From: Taishania sp965247975
GTDB taxonomy: Bacteria > Bacteroidota > Bacteroidia > Flavobacteriales_D > Crocinitomicaceae
Direction: 5' to 3'
NCBI GenBank assembly: GCA_965247975.1
Contig: OZ252050.1
Span: forward strand, 3,906,001-3,970,000
Length of the DNA: 64,000 nucleotides
Within the stretch, counting starts at the first letter, position 1, and the number at the start of each line of letters is the position of its first letter. Positions 43,229 to 52,570 of the stretch are shown in pieces. Position numbers and translations under genes: made by a program. A model generated the notes under the pieces. That model saw only the letters and a program-made list of their open reading frames with translations. It ran no database searches and was not told where the DNA came from.

Positions 43229-45892
43229 ATGGAAAAAATGATGATTTATGTGCCTATCGTAATGGCAATCATTGGGCTTATCTTTATGTGGATTAAAAGA
43301 GCTTGGGTTCTTAAACAAGACGCTGGAGATGGTAAAATGAAAGAAATTTCAGACTACATTTACGAAGGTGCATTGGCATTTTTGAAAGCGGAATATCGTT
43401 TGTTAGCTATTTTTGTGCTTGTTGCTAGTGCCGTGTTGTTTGGATTAACATTTCTTCCAAATGCAACAACACATTGGACAATCGTAATCGCATTTATTTT
43501 TGGTGCTTTCTTCTCTGCCTTAGCGGGAAACATGGGGATGAAAATTGCAACGAAAACAAACGTTAGAACAACTCAAGCAGCTCGTACAAGTTTGCCACAA
43601 GCGTTAAAAGTTTCTTTCGGCGGTGGTACAGTTATGGGACTTGGAGTTGCTGGATTGGCCGTTTTAGGTTTGACAGGACTCTTCATCATTCTCTTCAATG
43701 TATTTATGGGTGGTGTTTGGACATCAACAACAGATATGACTCTTGTTTTGGAAACATTGGCTGGATTCTCTTTAGGAGCTGAATCTATTGCATTGTTTGC
43801 TCGTGTTGGCGGTGGAATTTATACAAAAGCTGCGGATGTTGGTGCAGATTTAGTGGGTAAAGTAGAAGCTGGAATTCCAGAAGATGATCCACGTAACCCT
43901 GCAACAATTGCAGATAACGTAGGTGATAACGTAGGTGACGTAGCTGGAATGGGTGCGGATTTATTCGGTTCTTATGTTGCGACCGTTTTGGCGGCAATGG
44001 TACTTGGTAATTATGTAATTAAAGACAACGGTGGTGCAATTGCTGATGCATTTGGCGGAATCGGACCAATTTTATTGCCAATGGCGATTGCTGGTTTCGG
44101 AATTTTATTCTCAATCATCGGAACATTGTTGGTGAAAATAGCAAGTAACGATGCTAAAGAAAAACAAGTTCAAACTGCTCTTAATATCGGGAACTGGGTA
44201 TCAATTATTTTAACAGCCATTGCTTGTTTCGCTTTAGTAAAATTCATGTTACCAGAAACAATGAGCATGGATTTCTTCGGTGAAGGCTCGAAAGAAATTT
44301 CTTCAATGCGCGTATTTGGTGCTACTATTATCGGTCTAATCGTTGGTGGAGCTATTTCTTCAGTAACTGAATATTATACAGGTTTGGGTACAAAACCAGT
44401 GTTGAAAATTGTTCAAAAATCTTCAACAGGAGCTGGAACAAACGTAATCGCAGGATTGGCAACTGGTATGATCTCAACATTTCCAACGGTGATATTATTT
44501 GCTGCCGCAATTTGGGGTTCTTATGCTTTAGCAGGATTTTACGGAGTAGCATTGGCTGCCTCAGCAATGATGGCAACTACGGCAATGCAATTAGCAATTG
44601 ATGCTTTTGGACCAATCTCTGATAATGCAGGTGGTATTGCTGAAATGAGTGAATTACCGAAAGAAGTTCGTACACGTACAGATATTTTGGATTCAGTTGG
44701 TAACACAACGGCTGCAACAGGAAAAGGATTTGCTATTGCATCTGCAGCATTAACTTCGTTAGCGTTGTTTGCAGCGTATGTAACGTTTACAGGAATTGAT
44801 GGAATTAACATTTTCAAAGCGCCAGTGCTTGCGATGTTATTTATTGGTGGAATGATTCCAGTTGTTTTCTCTGCTTTGGCAATGAATTCAGTTGGTAAAG
44901 CAGCAATGGACATGGTGTACGAAGTACGTCGTCAATTCAAAGAAATTCCAGGTATCATGGAAGGAACAGGTAAACCAGAATATGGTAAATGTGTGGAAAT
45001 TTCAACAAAAGCTGCGTTGCGCGAAATGATGTTGCCAGGTTTATTGACCATTGGTTTCCCTATCGTTATTGTGTTGATTGGTAAATTGGTTTATGCTACA
45101 GACAATCAATTGGTTGCTGAAATGTTAGGTGGTTACATGGCTGGTGTTACAGTATCTGGTGTGCTTTGGGCAGTATTCCAAAACAATGCTGGTGGTGCTT
45201 GGGACAATGCTAAAAAATCTTTCGAAGCTGGTGTTATGATCAATGGAGAAATGACTTACAAAGGTTCTGACGCTCACAAAGCTGCAGTTACTGGAGATAC
45301 AGTTGGAGATCCATTCAAAGATACATCAGGTCCATCCATGAACATTTTGATTAAATTAACTTGTTTGATTGGTTTGGTTATCGCACCGATTTTAGGAGAT
45401 GGTCACGGAGCTGAATCAGCTGCTGGAGATTGCCACGGTAAATCAGCGTGCAAAACAGAAGCTTCTTGCGCTGGAAAGAAAAAAGATTGTTGCTCAGGTG
45501 ATGCTCACCACGGAAAAATGGCAGCAGGTCACCACGGAATGGAAAAAGGATGCAAATCAGATTGTAGTGAAGCTTGTGCAGCAAACAAAATGCATGGCGG
45601 AGCAAAATGTGACATGTCTAAATGCGCTTCAATGTCTAAAGAAGAATGCATGAAAATGTGTGATAAAAATGGTTGCTCTCCAGAAGAAAAAGCGGCTTGC
45701 GCAGCTAAATATGATAAAAACGGAAAATACATCGGTGATAAAATGATGCGTAAAACAATTAATGTCTCAATGGAAGAAGTTGATGGAAAAACAGTTGCAC
45801 ACGTGACAATTGTCGAGAATGGGAAAACCATCTCGGAAATAATCAAAGGAACTAGAGAAGAAGTTAAAAAGAAAGTAGACGCTATCAAATAA
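43229..45892 (+). CDS. hppA: membrane-bound pyrophosphatase with Cys/His-rich C-terminal extension
   Basis: This 887-residue protein has a core of ~722 residues that is a normal ion-pumping pyrophosphatase with ~16 membrane helices. Its PPi-binding site includes DVGADLVGKVEAGIPEDDPR and DNVGDNVGDVAGMGADL. The motif GNTTAATGKGFA has Ala where K+-independent enzymes have Lys, indicating the K+-dependent class; whether it pumps H+ or Na+ is not determined. Residues 723-887 are an extra soluble tail: ~100 residues with 14 Cys and many His (KDCCSGDAHHGK, CKSDCSEAC), then ~48 residues of a small folded domain. The tail is described under findings. A clear terminator follows. Confidence 0.92.
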   Translation: MEKMMIYVPIVMAIIGLIFMWIKRAWVLKQDAGDGKMKEISDYIYEGALAFLKAEYRLLAIFVLVASAVLFGLTFLPNATTHWTIVIAFIFGAFFSALAGNMGMKIATKTNVRTTQAARTSLPQALKVSFGGGTVMGLGVAGLAVLGLTGLFIILFNVFMGGVWTSTTDMTLVLETLAGFSLGAESIALFARVGGGIYTKAADVGADLVGKVEAGIPEDDPRNPATIADNVGDNVGDVAGMGADLFGSYVATVLAAMVLGNYVIKDNGGAIADAFGGIGPILLPMAIAGFGILFSIIGTLLVKIASNDAKEKQVQTALNIGNWVSIILTAIACFALVKFMLPETMSMDFFGEGSKEISSMRVFGATIIGLIVGGAISSVTEYYTGLGTKPVLKIVQKSSTGAGTNVIAGLATGMISTFPTVILFAAAIWGSYALAGFYGVALAASAMMATTAMQLAIDAFGPISDNAGGIAEMSELPKEVRTRTDILDSVGNTTAATGKGFAIASAALTSLALFAAYVTFTGIDGINIFKAPVLAMLFIGGMIPVVFSALAMNSVGKAAMDMVYEVRRQFKEIPGIMEGTGKPEYGKCVEISTKAALREMMLPGLLTIGFPIVIVLIGKLVYATDNQLVAEMLGGYMAGVTVSGVLWAVFQNNAGGAWDNAKKSFEAGVMINGEMTYKGSDAHKAAVTGDTVGDPFKDTSGPSMNILIKLTCLIGLVIAPILGDGHGAESAAGDCHGKSACKTEASCAGKKKDCCSGDAHHGKMAAGHHGMEKGCKSDCSEACAANKMHGGAKCDMSKCASMSKEECMKMCDKNGCSPEEKAACAAKYDKNGKYIGDKMMRKTINVSMEEVDGKTVAHVTIVENGKTISEIIKGTREEVKKKVDAIK

Positions 45893-45913
45893 GCTTCACC
45901 AAGAAATAGTAAT

Positions 45914-45949
45914 TGCCCTCATTTCATCTTGGAGTGAGGGCATTTTTTT
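45914..45949 (+). terminator. intrinsic terminator of hppA
   Basis: TGCCCTCA (45914-45921) and TGAGGGCA (45935-45942) form an 8-bp stem followed by seven T, 21 bases after the hppA stop. Confidence 0.9.
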
Positions 45950-45968
45950 AAAACCAAATATTATAATT

Positions 45969-46556
45969 ATGAAAAGTCTTATTTATGTTTTAAGTGCAAG
46001 CACGATTTTTTTAACTTCTTGTGTTTCTATGCCTTCAAAAAAAGTGATTAGTGAAAAAGAGTTGTTTGGAGAAACAGTTGACAATAAGTATACAAATACG
46101 GTTTTTGAATTTGTTGTTGACCTTCCCGCAAATTGGAAAATCACACCGCAATCTAGTTTTAAATCTACATTCGGTGGCACATTGTTTCACGCTGATTATT
46201 TTGACTCAAACGATGTCAATTTTGAAGCTCCTTTATTTTCTTGCGATATCAAGTTTACTAGAATAAACCCTTTCGATAGAACTGCATCACCTCTTAAAGA
46301 ATTAGAGGACACATATGCTGCATTAGCTGTAGTTTATGATACTGCTCAATTAATTCAACAACCGTTTGAAAAAGTCAAATTGGCAGGTAAAACATTCATA
46401 CATAGTAGTATAACAATTCCTGAGGAGTTTGAGTACTACATGGATGAATACATTGTGAAAGAAGAAAATTATTTTGTTTCCATCATTTTCAATTATTACA
46501 ATGAAGAACAAAGACAATTAGTGAAAGAATCATTAAAATCCTTTAAACAATTGTAA
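45969..46556 (+). CDS. hypothetical lipoprotein
   Basis: This 195-residue protein has a lipobox (IFLTSC, Cys18) and a mature part rich in aromatic residues (FVVDLPANWKITPQSSFKST) reminiscent of PsbP-like or DUF1795-type folds, which I cannot confirm. No catalytic motif is recognised. It stands alone between the hppA terminator and the converging DUF1501 gene. Confidence 0.7.
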   Translation: MKSLIYVLSASTIFLTSCVSMPSKKVISEKELFGETVDNKYTNTVFEFVVDLPANWKITPQSSFKSTFGGTLFHADYFDSNDVNFEAPLFSCDIKFTRINPFDRTASPLKELEDTYAALAVVYDTAQLIQQPFEKVKLAGKTFIHSSITIPEEFEYYMDEYIVKEENYFVSIIFNYYNEEQRQLVKESLKSFKQL

Positions 46557-46579
46557 ACCATTTAATATGTCTCAGGAGT

Positions 46580-48130
46580 TTACTCCACTTTCACAAATTT
46601 AATGCTGCTTTCGCCCAATTCGGTTTTAACCAATACGATGTATTGTCCAGAAGAAAGCGCATTGACATCAATAGGAACAATATGTTTTCCAGGGTCCAGC
46701 ACTTGATGGAATGGATCTAAAACTGTTCTTCCAGACAAATCAACAACGCTAATTGCCGTTTTTGTTCCATCTGAAAGAATGCTTAAGTTAGTTTCCGTTC
46801 TCGCTGGATTTGGATATAACATCAATTCGAATGGATCTTTTACTACCTCATCAATACCTACATTGCAAGCACCAAGCACATTGATAAAGTTAACTGGTTG
46901 CTCGAATAGTGGTGTAATTTCAGCCTCAGGAACTTCGAACCAGTCTTTTAGAATGGAAGCATAAACATCTCTAAAGTCAATTTGCATCGGAACACCTTCT
47001 TGATCAATGATATTGTTTGATATTACAGGATTTGGACCAATCACTTGTGCATCAATACATGCACCAAACAAAAACATTGGGGCAGCATCTCCGTGATCTG
47101 TACCAAATGAAGCATTTGAAGCAATCTGACGACCAAACTCAGAAAACGTAAATCCAGCAACGCGCTGTGATAAACCTAGCAAATTAATATCATCTTGAAA
47201 TGCTGCTACCGCATCCGACAATCTTTTTAAAAGTACCGCATGTGCTCCTGTTGCTGTGTCGCCATCCACAACTTGTGAATCATGCGTGTCAAATCCGTCA
47301 ATGTTTAGGATATACACTTTTGATTTTAAGCCTCCTGAAATCATTTGAGCCACATAACGCAATTGCACAGCCATTGGATTGTTTTCATCATACAATGTTG
47401 AAAGCGTTGAACCAGCCGTTACAGCATTGTATATTTGATTTCCATATTCATTGGTTTGAATAATCAAATTATTCAAGTATTCCATGTGCGAACCAAAATA
47501 AGTTCCATCAACATCTCCAGCATTTTCTGCTAAATCCCAAGCGTCTAACGGATCAGCTACTGCGTGTGAAAAGTTAGCCATAAGTCCTTGGCATGTTTGT
47601 GATACTTCATACCCCATGCTAATTGCAAATGGATCTGGATAATCCGTATTTGGATAATCATCAGGATAATTCGGATATTGTACATCAAAAATGCGTCCTA
47701 GCCAACCTTTGGGTTCAATAGTATCTTTTACACCAGAAGTCCAAATGTCCATCGAACGAAAATGTGAACGATTTTGTTCTGGATATCCGACATTTTGGAT
47801 GATTCCCAATTTTCCGTCATCAAACATGTTTTTCATTCCTGTCATCACAGGATGCAAACCAACCGTCGGTGTTAACGAAAGAATGGAAGTCTCTGGAACA
47901 ACAACACTTGGTCGTTGAATCATCAAATTGTCATATTGATTAATTGGAATCACTGTATTCAATCCATCGTTTCCACCGTTCAATCGAATTATCACAAGCA
48001 CCCGATCTTCAGCGCTTTTACTCACTCCAAACAATTTTTTTGAAATTGCCTGATATTTCAAATTGTTCAATACAATTGGCATTGCAACTGAAGCCAATCC
48101 GACACTTTTTACAAAATTTCTTCTTTTCAT
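46580..48130 (-). CDS. DUF1501 exported protein with T9SS sorting domain
   Basis: This 516-residue protein has a twin-arginine type leader (MKRRNFVKSVGLASVAM) and the DUF1501 body of sulfatase-like fold (RVLVIIRLNGGNDGLNTVIP, then GFTFSEFGRQIASNASFGTDHGDAAP). A C-terminal type A T9SS sorting domain starts near LMLYPNPARTETNLS. DUF1501 proteins are routinely paired with DUF1800 proteins, and here the DUF1800 gene lies 17 bases upstream in the same operon. The function of the pair is unknown. Confidence 0.92.
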   Translation of the reverse strand: MKRRNFVKSVGLASVAMPIVLNNLKYQAISKKLFGVSKSAEDRVLVIIRLNGGNDGLNTVIPINQYDNLMIQRPSVVVPETSILSLTPTVGLHPVMTGMKNMFDDGKLGIIQNVGYPEQNRSHFRSMDIWTSGVKDTIEPKGWLGRIFDVQYPNYPDDYPNTDYPDPFAISMGYEVSQTCQGLMANFSHAVADPLDAWDLAENAGDVDGTYFGSHMEYLNNLIIQTNEYGNQIYNAVTAGSTLSTLYDENNPMAVQLRYVAQMISGGLKSKVYILNIDGFDTHDSQVVDGDTATGAHAVLLKRLSDAVAAFQDDINLLGLSQRVAGFTFSEFGRQIASNASFGTDHGDAAPMFLFGACIDAQVIGPNPVISNNIIDQEGVPMQIDFRDVYASILKDWFEVPEAEITPLFEQPVNFINVLGACNVGIDEVVKDPFELMLYPNPARTETNLSILSDGTKTAISVVDLSGRTVLDPFHQVLDPGKHIVPIDVNALSSGQYIVLVKTELGESSIKFVKVE

Positions 48131-48147
48131 CTTGGTCAGTTTTACAT

Positions 48148-49764
48148 TTAAATTGTTTGGAATTCAGGCATCTGGAAAACTTGAAACAACACCAATTCCA
48201 AACGGTATTTTACAGGTTGAGAATATGTTGCGTTCCCCGGATTAGCAATGTAATCATCATATTGGATCGTCCACTCAAAATCTGGTTGACCGTTCAATAG
48301 CATATATTTAAGCGTAAGCTTTTTTGCTGAACTAACAGGTTTTGGAAAGAAAAGATCGCAAATATCATCGATAACCGCGGTTGCTACCGATGGATCAGAA
48401 AGTGTGTCTAAAAATGGAAGCACATCCAGTTTTAGAAAGTCACCATTGACTTCCAATCCATTAGAAATTGTGAAAATATATCCAATTCCAAAACGTGTTC
48501 GAAGGTGTGTTGAGTTTACCCAAAGTTTATAAAAACTAGGCGATTGATAATATGCACTCCATCCAGCCACTGATGGCGGAGCACCATAACCTTGTCCTAA
48601 ATTTTCACCATAATAATATAGGTATAAATACATTTCATAGCGTGTTGCTAGTGGAAAACTCAAAACAGTTCCTGTTGTATTAAACATGGAGAACAACATT
48701 TCCAACGGACTTTTTAAAATGGAACCACGAAGTGCTGCATCGTAAAAATGCTGAGAACTCAAAAGCTCCTGCATCACAGGTAGAACGTTGAAATTATTAC
48801 TGATGAGCGTTGAAGCCATGTCCGGAATTACTGTGCTCAAAACAGTTGACGTCAAATCGTGGTTCACGAAATAACGGTAAATTTTCGTACAAATGTAATT
48901 CGCAACTTCAGGCTGATTGAAGATTACATCAATGTAATTTGCATATTCATTTGCGCCCGCATTAGCTACCGTTTGGCCACCAAAATGATACGATAATGTT
49001 TTGGTTGTGTTATCGTGAAACAATGGAAAAAAGAACGAAATTGGTTGTGGCATCGTATCGCTTCTTAAGCCATCAACAGTATATCCTGTTAAGATCTTTG
49101 CCCCAGCAGCAACATCGTCCTCAGTATAATTTGTATAATCTCCTGGTCCAATTTGAGGTCCTTTTCCAATAGTAAATAATTCTAAAAGCTCCCGCGCATA
49201 ATTTTCATTTGGACTATACAATGTATTTGTTGCTCCATTTAAAAATATCAGCATGTTTGGCTCAATTGTCATGTCTTTTACGAACTGCTTGAAATTTCCT
49301 AAAGCATGTTGACGAATGAGTGCGAAATATGAATAACCTGCTCTTTGATCGTTTGAAAGCGTTGCTGCAAAATGATTTTGCCAAAATAAACACATCTTTT
49401 CAGCAATTGAAACTTCTTCATTGTTAATGCGTTCCATCATCCAAGCTCCAAGCGATTTGGCCCGAGCGGTATCAACTTGTTGTGCTTGAGTAACATTTGC
49501 TGGATACACTGAATTGACCCATGATGTGCCAAAAGCGGCAACGCTTTCATCAGGATCGTAAGCAAGTGGCTCTCCAATTGCTGGAATTTGCAACAACTGA
49601 GTCACAGTAGCTGCCATACCATTGGTTACTGCATCATCTATTTGTTGCTTGGTTGCTCCAAACATCGTTCTTCTCAATAAATGTTTTGCTGTCGCAGTTG
49701 TCCACGTGCCTGAATAAGGCGTTAAACTGTACGAGACTGGCTCTAATTCTGATTTCTGTGCCAT
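48148..49764 (-). CDS. DUF1800 domain protein
   Basis: This 538-residue protein contains the DUF1800 hallmarks HLLRRTMFGATKQQID (~24-39), MCLFWQNHFAATLSNDQRAG and NENYARELLELFTIG. No signal peptide is apparent at the N-terminus (MAQKSELEPVSYSLTP), though its DUF1501 partner has one. It is the first gene of the DUF1800-DUF1501 operon, so it should be exported or cofunction with the partner. Role unknown. Confidence 0.9.
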   Translation of the reverse strand: MAQKSELEPVSYSLTPYSGTWTTATAKHLLRRTMFGATKQQIDDAVTNGMAATVTQLLQIPAIGEPLAYDPDESVAAFGTSWVNSVYPANVTQAQQVDTARAKSLGAWMMERINNEEVSIAEKMCLFWQNHFAATLSNDQRAGYSYFALIRQHALGNFKQFVKDMTIEPNMLIFLNGATNTLYSPNENYARELLELFTIGKGPQIGPGDYTNYTEDDVAAGAKILTGYTVDGLRSDTMPQPISFFFPLFHDNTTKTLSYHFGGQTVANAGANEYANYIDVIFNQPEVANYICTKIYRYFVNHDLTSTVLSTVIPDMASTLISNNFNVLPVMQELLSSQHFYDAALRGSILKSPLEMLFSMFNTTGTVLSFPLATRYEMYLYLYYYGENLGQGYGAPPSVAGWSAYYQSPSFYKLWVNSTHLRTRFGIGYIFTISNGLEVNGDFLKLDVLPFLDTLSDPSVATAVIDDICDLFFPKPVSSAKKLTLKYMLLNGQPDFEWTIQYDDYIANPGNATYSQPVKYRLELVLFQVFQMPEFQTI

Positions 49765-49826
49765 CTTTTATATTTTGATTATGGAAAATTACAAAAAAAA
49801 ATAATAAAGATTGTTGCTTCTATTAT

Positions 49827-49834
49827 TATCTTTG
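49827..49834 (+). promoter_or_regulatory. -7 promoter box of ftsX
   Basis: TATCTTTG matches TAnnTTTG and ends six bases before the ATG at 49841. It lies inside a longer in-frame extension, which argues for the shorter start. Confidence 0.5.
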
Positions 49835-49840
49835 TTTTTA

Positions 49841-50731
49841 ATGAGTGTTAAATCAGATAAATACAGCAAACGCGGGTTGCGAACAAGTTATGTCTCAACC
49901 ATTATCGGAATTTCTTTGGTTTTATTTATGATCGGTCTCGTTTTAGGTGGGTCATTCGCCATCGAAAGCATCCAAAAGCAAGCAAAAGAGAGTTTACAAG
50001 CCGATTTGTTTTTTAAACCTGAATATACAGAGGCGGATATCAAACAAGTTGAACAAGAATTAAGAAGCTGGCCATATTTCAGTGACGTTACGTTCGTAGA
50101 TGCAGATCAGGCAATCAAAGAATTAAGTGGTTTAGGTCAATCGGATGCTGAAATTTTAGACATACTTGACGGAGAAAAACCAATTCCTGCAAATATCAGT
50201 TTCAAACCAAAAGCTCAATACGCGAATAGCGCTGGAATGAAAAAAATCAAAACGGAATTATTGAAGTCCTATTCAGATGAACTAGACGAAGTTTTTTATG
50301 ATGAAGCGAGCGTGCAACGCGTAAATCTTGGATTTAAACAATTCGTTTTTCTATTCGCAGTAGTTGCTTTGCTCCTAATTATTGTTGCTGTTGCCATGAT
50401 AAATAACACCATTCGATTGGCCTTGTACTCAAAAAGATTCACAATCAAAACGATGCAACTTGTTGGTGCAACACCAAAATACATTCGCAAACCTTTTATA
50501 TGGCAATCTGTTTTTCAAGGAATTTTGTCTGCTATTATTGGATTGGCGCTTCTCATGCTTTTAATTTACATTGTAAACAATTTATTACAAACCATCGAAA
50601 TTACGCTTGATATTTATCGCATGCTTATTTTGATGGGTTCTGTTATTTTAATAGGTATAATTATCTCCGTTGTTTCTACTTGGTTCGCACTTAACAAATA
50701 TTTGCGTTTGAAAATGGATGATTTGTATTAA
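49841..50731 (+). CDS. ftsX: cell division protein FtsX
   Basis: This is a 296-residue protein from ATG 49841; a TTG 30 bases upstream would extend it into the promoter box. It has four membrane helices: one near the N-terminus, a periplasmic domain of ~130 residues, then three (from FVFLFAVVALLLIIVAVAM). The signature region is NNTIRLALYSKRFTIKTMQL. FtsX works with the ATPase FtsE, not in this window, to control septal wall hydrolysis. It begins an operon with DUF3098, uppP and truB. Confidence 0.9.
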   Translation: MSVKSDKYSKRGLRTSYVSTIIGISLVLFMIGLVLGGSFAIESIQKQAKESLQADLFFKPEYTEADIKQVEQELRSWPYFSDVTFVDADQAIKELSGLGQSDAEILDILDGEKPIPANISFKPKAQYANSAGMKKIKTELLKSYSDELDEVFYDEASVQRVNLGFKQFVFLFAVVALLLIIVAVAMINNTIRLALYSKRFTIKTMQLVGATPKYIRKPFIWQSVFQGILSAIIGLALLMLLIYIVNNLLQTIEITLDIYRMLILMGSVILIGIIISVVSTWFALNKYLRLKMDDLY

Positions 50732-50742
50732 ATTTGGCAACT

Positions 50743-50997
50743 ATGAGCGAGAACAAATTACATTTTGGTTTTAAACCTGAAAATTACAGATTATTGCTAA
50801 TTGGTTTGGCAATCAACATTATTGGTTTTGTTTTAATGATTGGCGGTGGCGCTGAACATTTGGATGAGTTTAACAAAGACGAACTTTTCAGCACTCAACG
50901 TATTACCATTGCTCCTATTTTTATCGTTGCTGGTTACATTGTGATTCTTTATTCGATCATGCGAAAAGGAAAAAAAACAGAATCCAACGAAAAATAA
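50743..50997 (+). CDS. DUF3098 membrane protein
   Basis: This 84-residue protein has two membrane helices (LLIGLAINIIGFVLMIGGG and IAPIFIVAGYIVILYSI) around a short loop (DEFNKDELFSTQRI). It matches DUF3098, a family of Bacteroidota genes found beside ftsX and uppP. The ATG at 50743 lies 11 bases after the ftsX stop; a TTG nine bases earlier is less likely. Function unknown. Confidence 0.85.
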   Translation: MSENKLHFGFKPENYRLLLIGLAINIIGFVLMIGGGAEHLDEFNKDELFSTQRITIAPIFIVAGYIVILYSIMRKGKKTESNEK

Positions 50998-51010
50998 TTA
51001 GTTTCAATCA

Positions 51011-51808
51011 ATGGATTTTATCCAAGCTATTGTCCTTGCAATCATAGAAGGACTCACTGAATTTTTGCCTGTTTCCTCAACGGGTCACATGATTATCGGT
51101 TCTACTTTTATGGGTATTGCAGCTGATGATTTCACAAAACTTTTTACCGTTGTTATTCAATTCGGAGCAATTTTATCTGTCGTAGTCGTGTATTTCAAGC
51201 GATTTTTACAAAGCTGGAATTTTTACTTAAAGCTGTTTGTCGCTTTTATTCCGACTGGAATCATCGGTTTACTTCTCAAATCAAGGGTTGATGCCCTTTT
51301 GGAGAATGTTTGGGTCGTTGCCATTTCGTTGCTTTTAGGTGGAATTGTATTGCTCTTTGTAGATAAGTGGTTTGCTAAAAACGAAACAGAAGGTACGGAT
51401 GACATTGATTTCAAAACAGGCTTTATTATTGGTACCATTCAAACAATTGCCATGATACCTGGTGTCTCAAGATCTGCGGCCACAATCATTGGTGGATTAA
51501 CACAAAAATTAACGCGAAAAGCTGCTGCTGAATTTTCATTCTTCTTAGCCGTTCCGACCATGTTTGCTGCAACTGCGAAAAGCATGTGGGATGAAAAAGA
51601 ACTTTTATTGCAATCTACCAATAATGAATGGATGTTGTTGATCATCGGAAACATCGTGGCCTTTGTTGTTGCATACATTGCAATTCGGTCATTTATCGGA
51701 TTTCTAGCCAAAAATGGCTTCAAAGCATTCGGCTATTACCGCATCATCCTTGGTTCCATCTTGCTGATTTTATTACTCGCTGGAGTTAATCTTCAAATGG
51801 TTGGATAA
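51011..51808 (+). CDS. uppP: undecaprenyl-diphosphate phosphatase (UppP/BacA)
   Basis: This 265-residue multi-pass membrane protein recycles the lipid carrier of peptidoglycan synthesis. Motif 1 is EGLTEFLPVSSTGHM (~14-28) with catalytic Glu17 and Glu21. Motif 2 is PGVSRSAATIIGG (~152-164). Seven to eight membrane helices are visible. The gene lies 13 bases after DUF3098 and ends one base before the truB ATG. Confidence 0.95.
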   Translation: MDFIQAIVLAIIEGLTEFLPVSSTGHMIIGSTFMGIAADDFTKLFTVVIQFGAILSVVVVYFKRFLQSWNFYLKLFVAFIPTGIIGLLLKSRVDALLENVWVVAISLLLGGIVLLFVDKWFAKNETEGTDDIDFKTGFIIGTIQTIAMIPGVSRSAATIIGGLTQKLTRKAAAEFSFFLAVPTMFAATAKSMWDEKELLLQSTNNEWMLLIIGNIVAFVVAYIAIRSFIGFLAKNGFKAFGYYRIILGSILLILLLAGVNLQMVG

Positions 51809-51809
51809 G

Positions 51810-52505
51810 ATGCTTCAAGAATTTGCACAAGGATCTACCATTCTGGTTGACAAGCCGTATGGCTGGACTTCATTTGATGTTGTCAACAAATTGCGCTGGA
51901 ATCTCAAACAACGTTTGAAAGTCAAAAACATCAAAGTAGGTCATGCAGGAACTTTGGATCCCTTGGCCACTGGTTTATTGGTAATTTGCGTTGGTAAGCA
52001 CACCAAACTCATCGATAGTTTGATGATTGGTGAAAAACAATATACAGGAACTATTTTACTTGGAAAAACAACTCCTTCCTATGATTTGGAGTCGGATTAC
52101 AACGAGGAATTTCCAACAGATCACATTACGAAAGAAAACATTTTGGAAATTGCTCAGTCATTTTTGGGAGAGCAGGATCAAGTTCCTCCTATTTTTTCAG
52201 CCAAACAAGTAGATGGAAAAAGAGCATACGACTTGGCGCGAGCAGGTAAAGAATTTGAATTGAAATCAAACAAAGTAACCATTTCAAGCTTTGAAGTGGA
52301 TGATTCCAATTTTCCAGAAATTCACTTCAATATCTCATGCTCAAAAGGTACCTACATTCGCTCAATTGCGAGTGATTTTGGTAAAAAATTGAATTCTGGT
52401 GGCACCTTAATTGCGCTTCGAAGAATTCGGTCTGGAGAACAAAACATCGAAAATTCAAAGCAAGTTGATGAGTGGATTGAATTTATTAAGAACGCACCTC
52501 TCTAA
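51810..52505 (+). CDS. truB: tRNA pseudouridine(55) synthase TruB
   Basis: This is a 231-residue protein from ATG 51810; a TTG at 51801 overlapping the uppP end is possible but less likely. The N-terminal motif ILVDKPYGWTSFDVV and the catalytic-Asp motif VGHAGTLDPLATGLL (~46-60) identify TruB. It makes pseudouridine 55 in the T arm of tRNAs. The uppP stop is one base upstream. Confidence 0.95.
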   Translation: MLQEFAQGSTILVDKPYGWTSFDVVNKLRWNLKQRLKVKNIKVGHAGTLDPLATGLLVICVGKHTKLIDSLMIGEKQYTGTILLGKTTPSYDLESDYNEEFPTDHITKENILEIAQSFLGEQDQVPPIFSAKQVDGKRAYDLARAGKEFELKSNKVTISSFEVDDSNFPEIHFNISCSKGTYIRSIASDFGKKLNSGGTLIALRRIRSGEQNIENSKQVDEWIEFIKNAPL

Positions 52506-52522
52506 TTCCCCTTATTTTTTTC

Positions 52523-52530
52523 TACCTTTG
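52523..52530 (+). promoter_or_regulatory. -7 promoter box of queA
   Basis: TACCTTTG matches TAnnTTTG in the 65-base gap between truB and queA and leaves a 40-base leader. Confidence 0.5.
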
Positions 52531-52570
52531 CCTACTTTTTTTCAAACAAATAATAAAAAGAAATTTTCCC

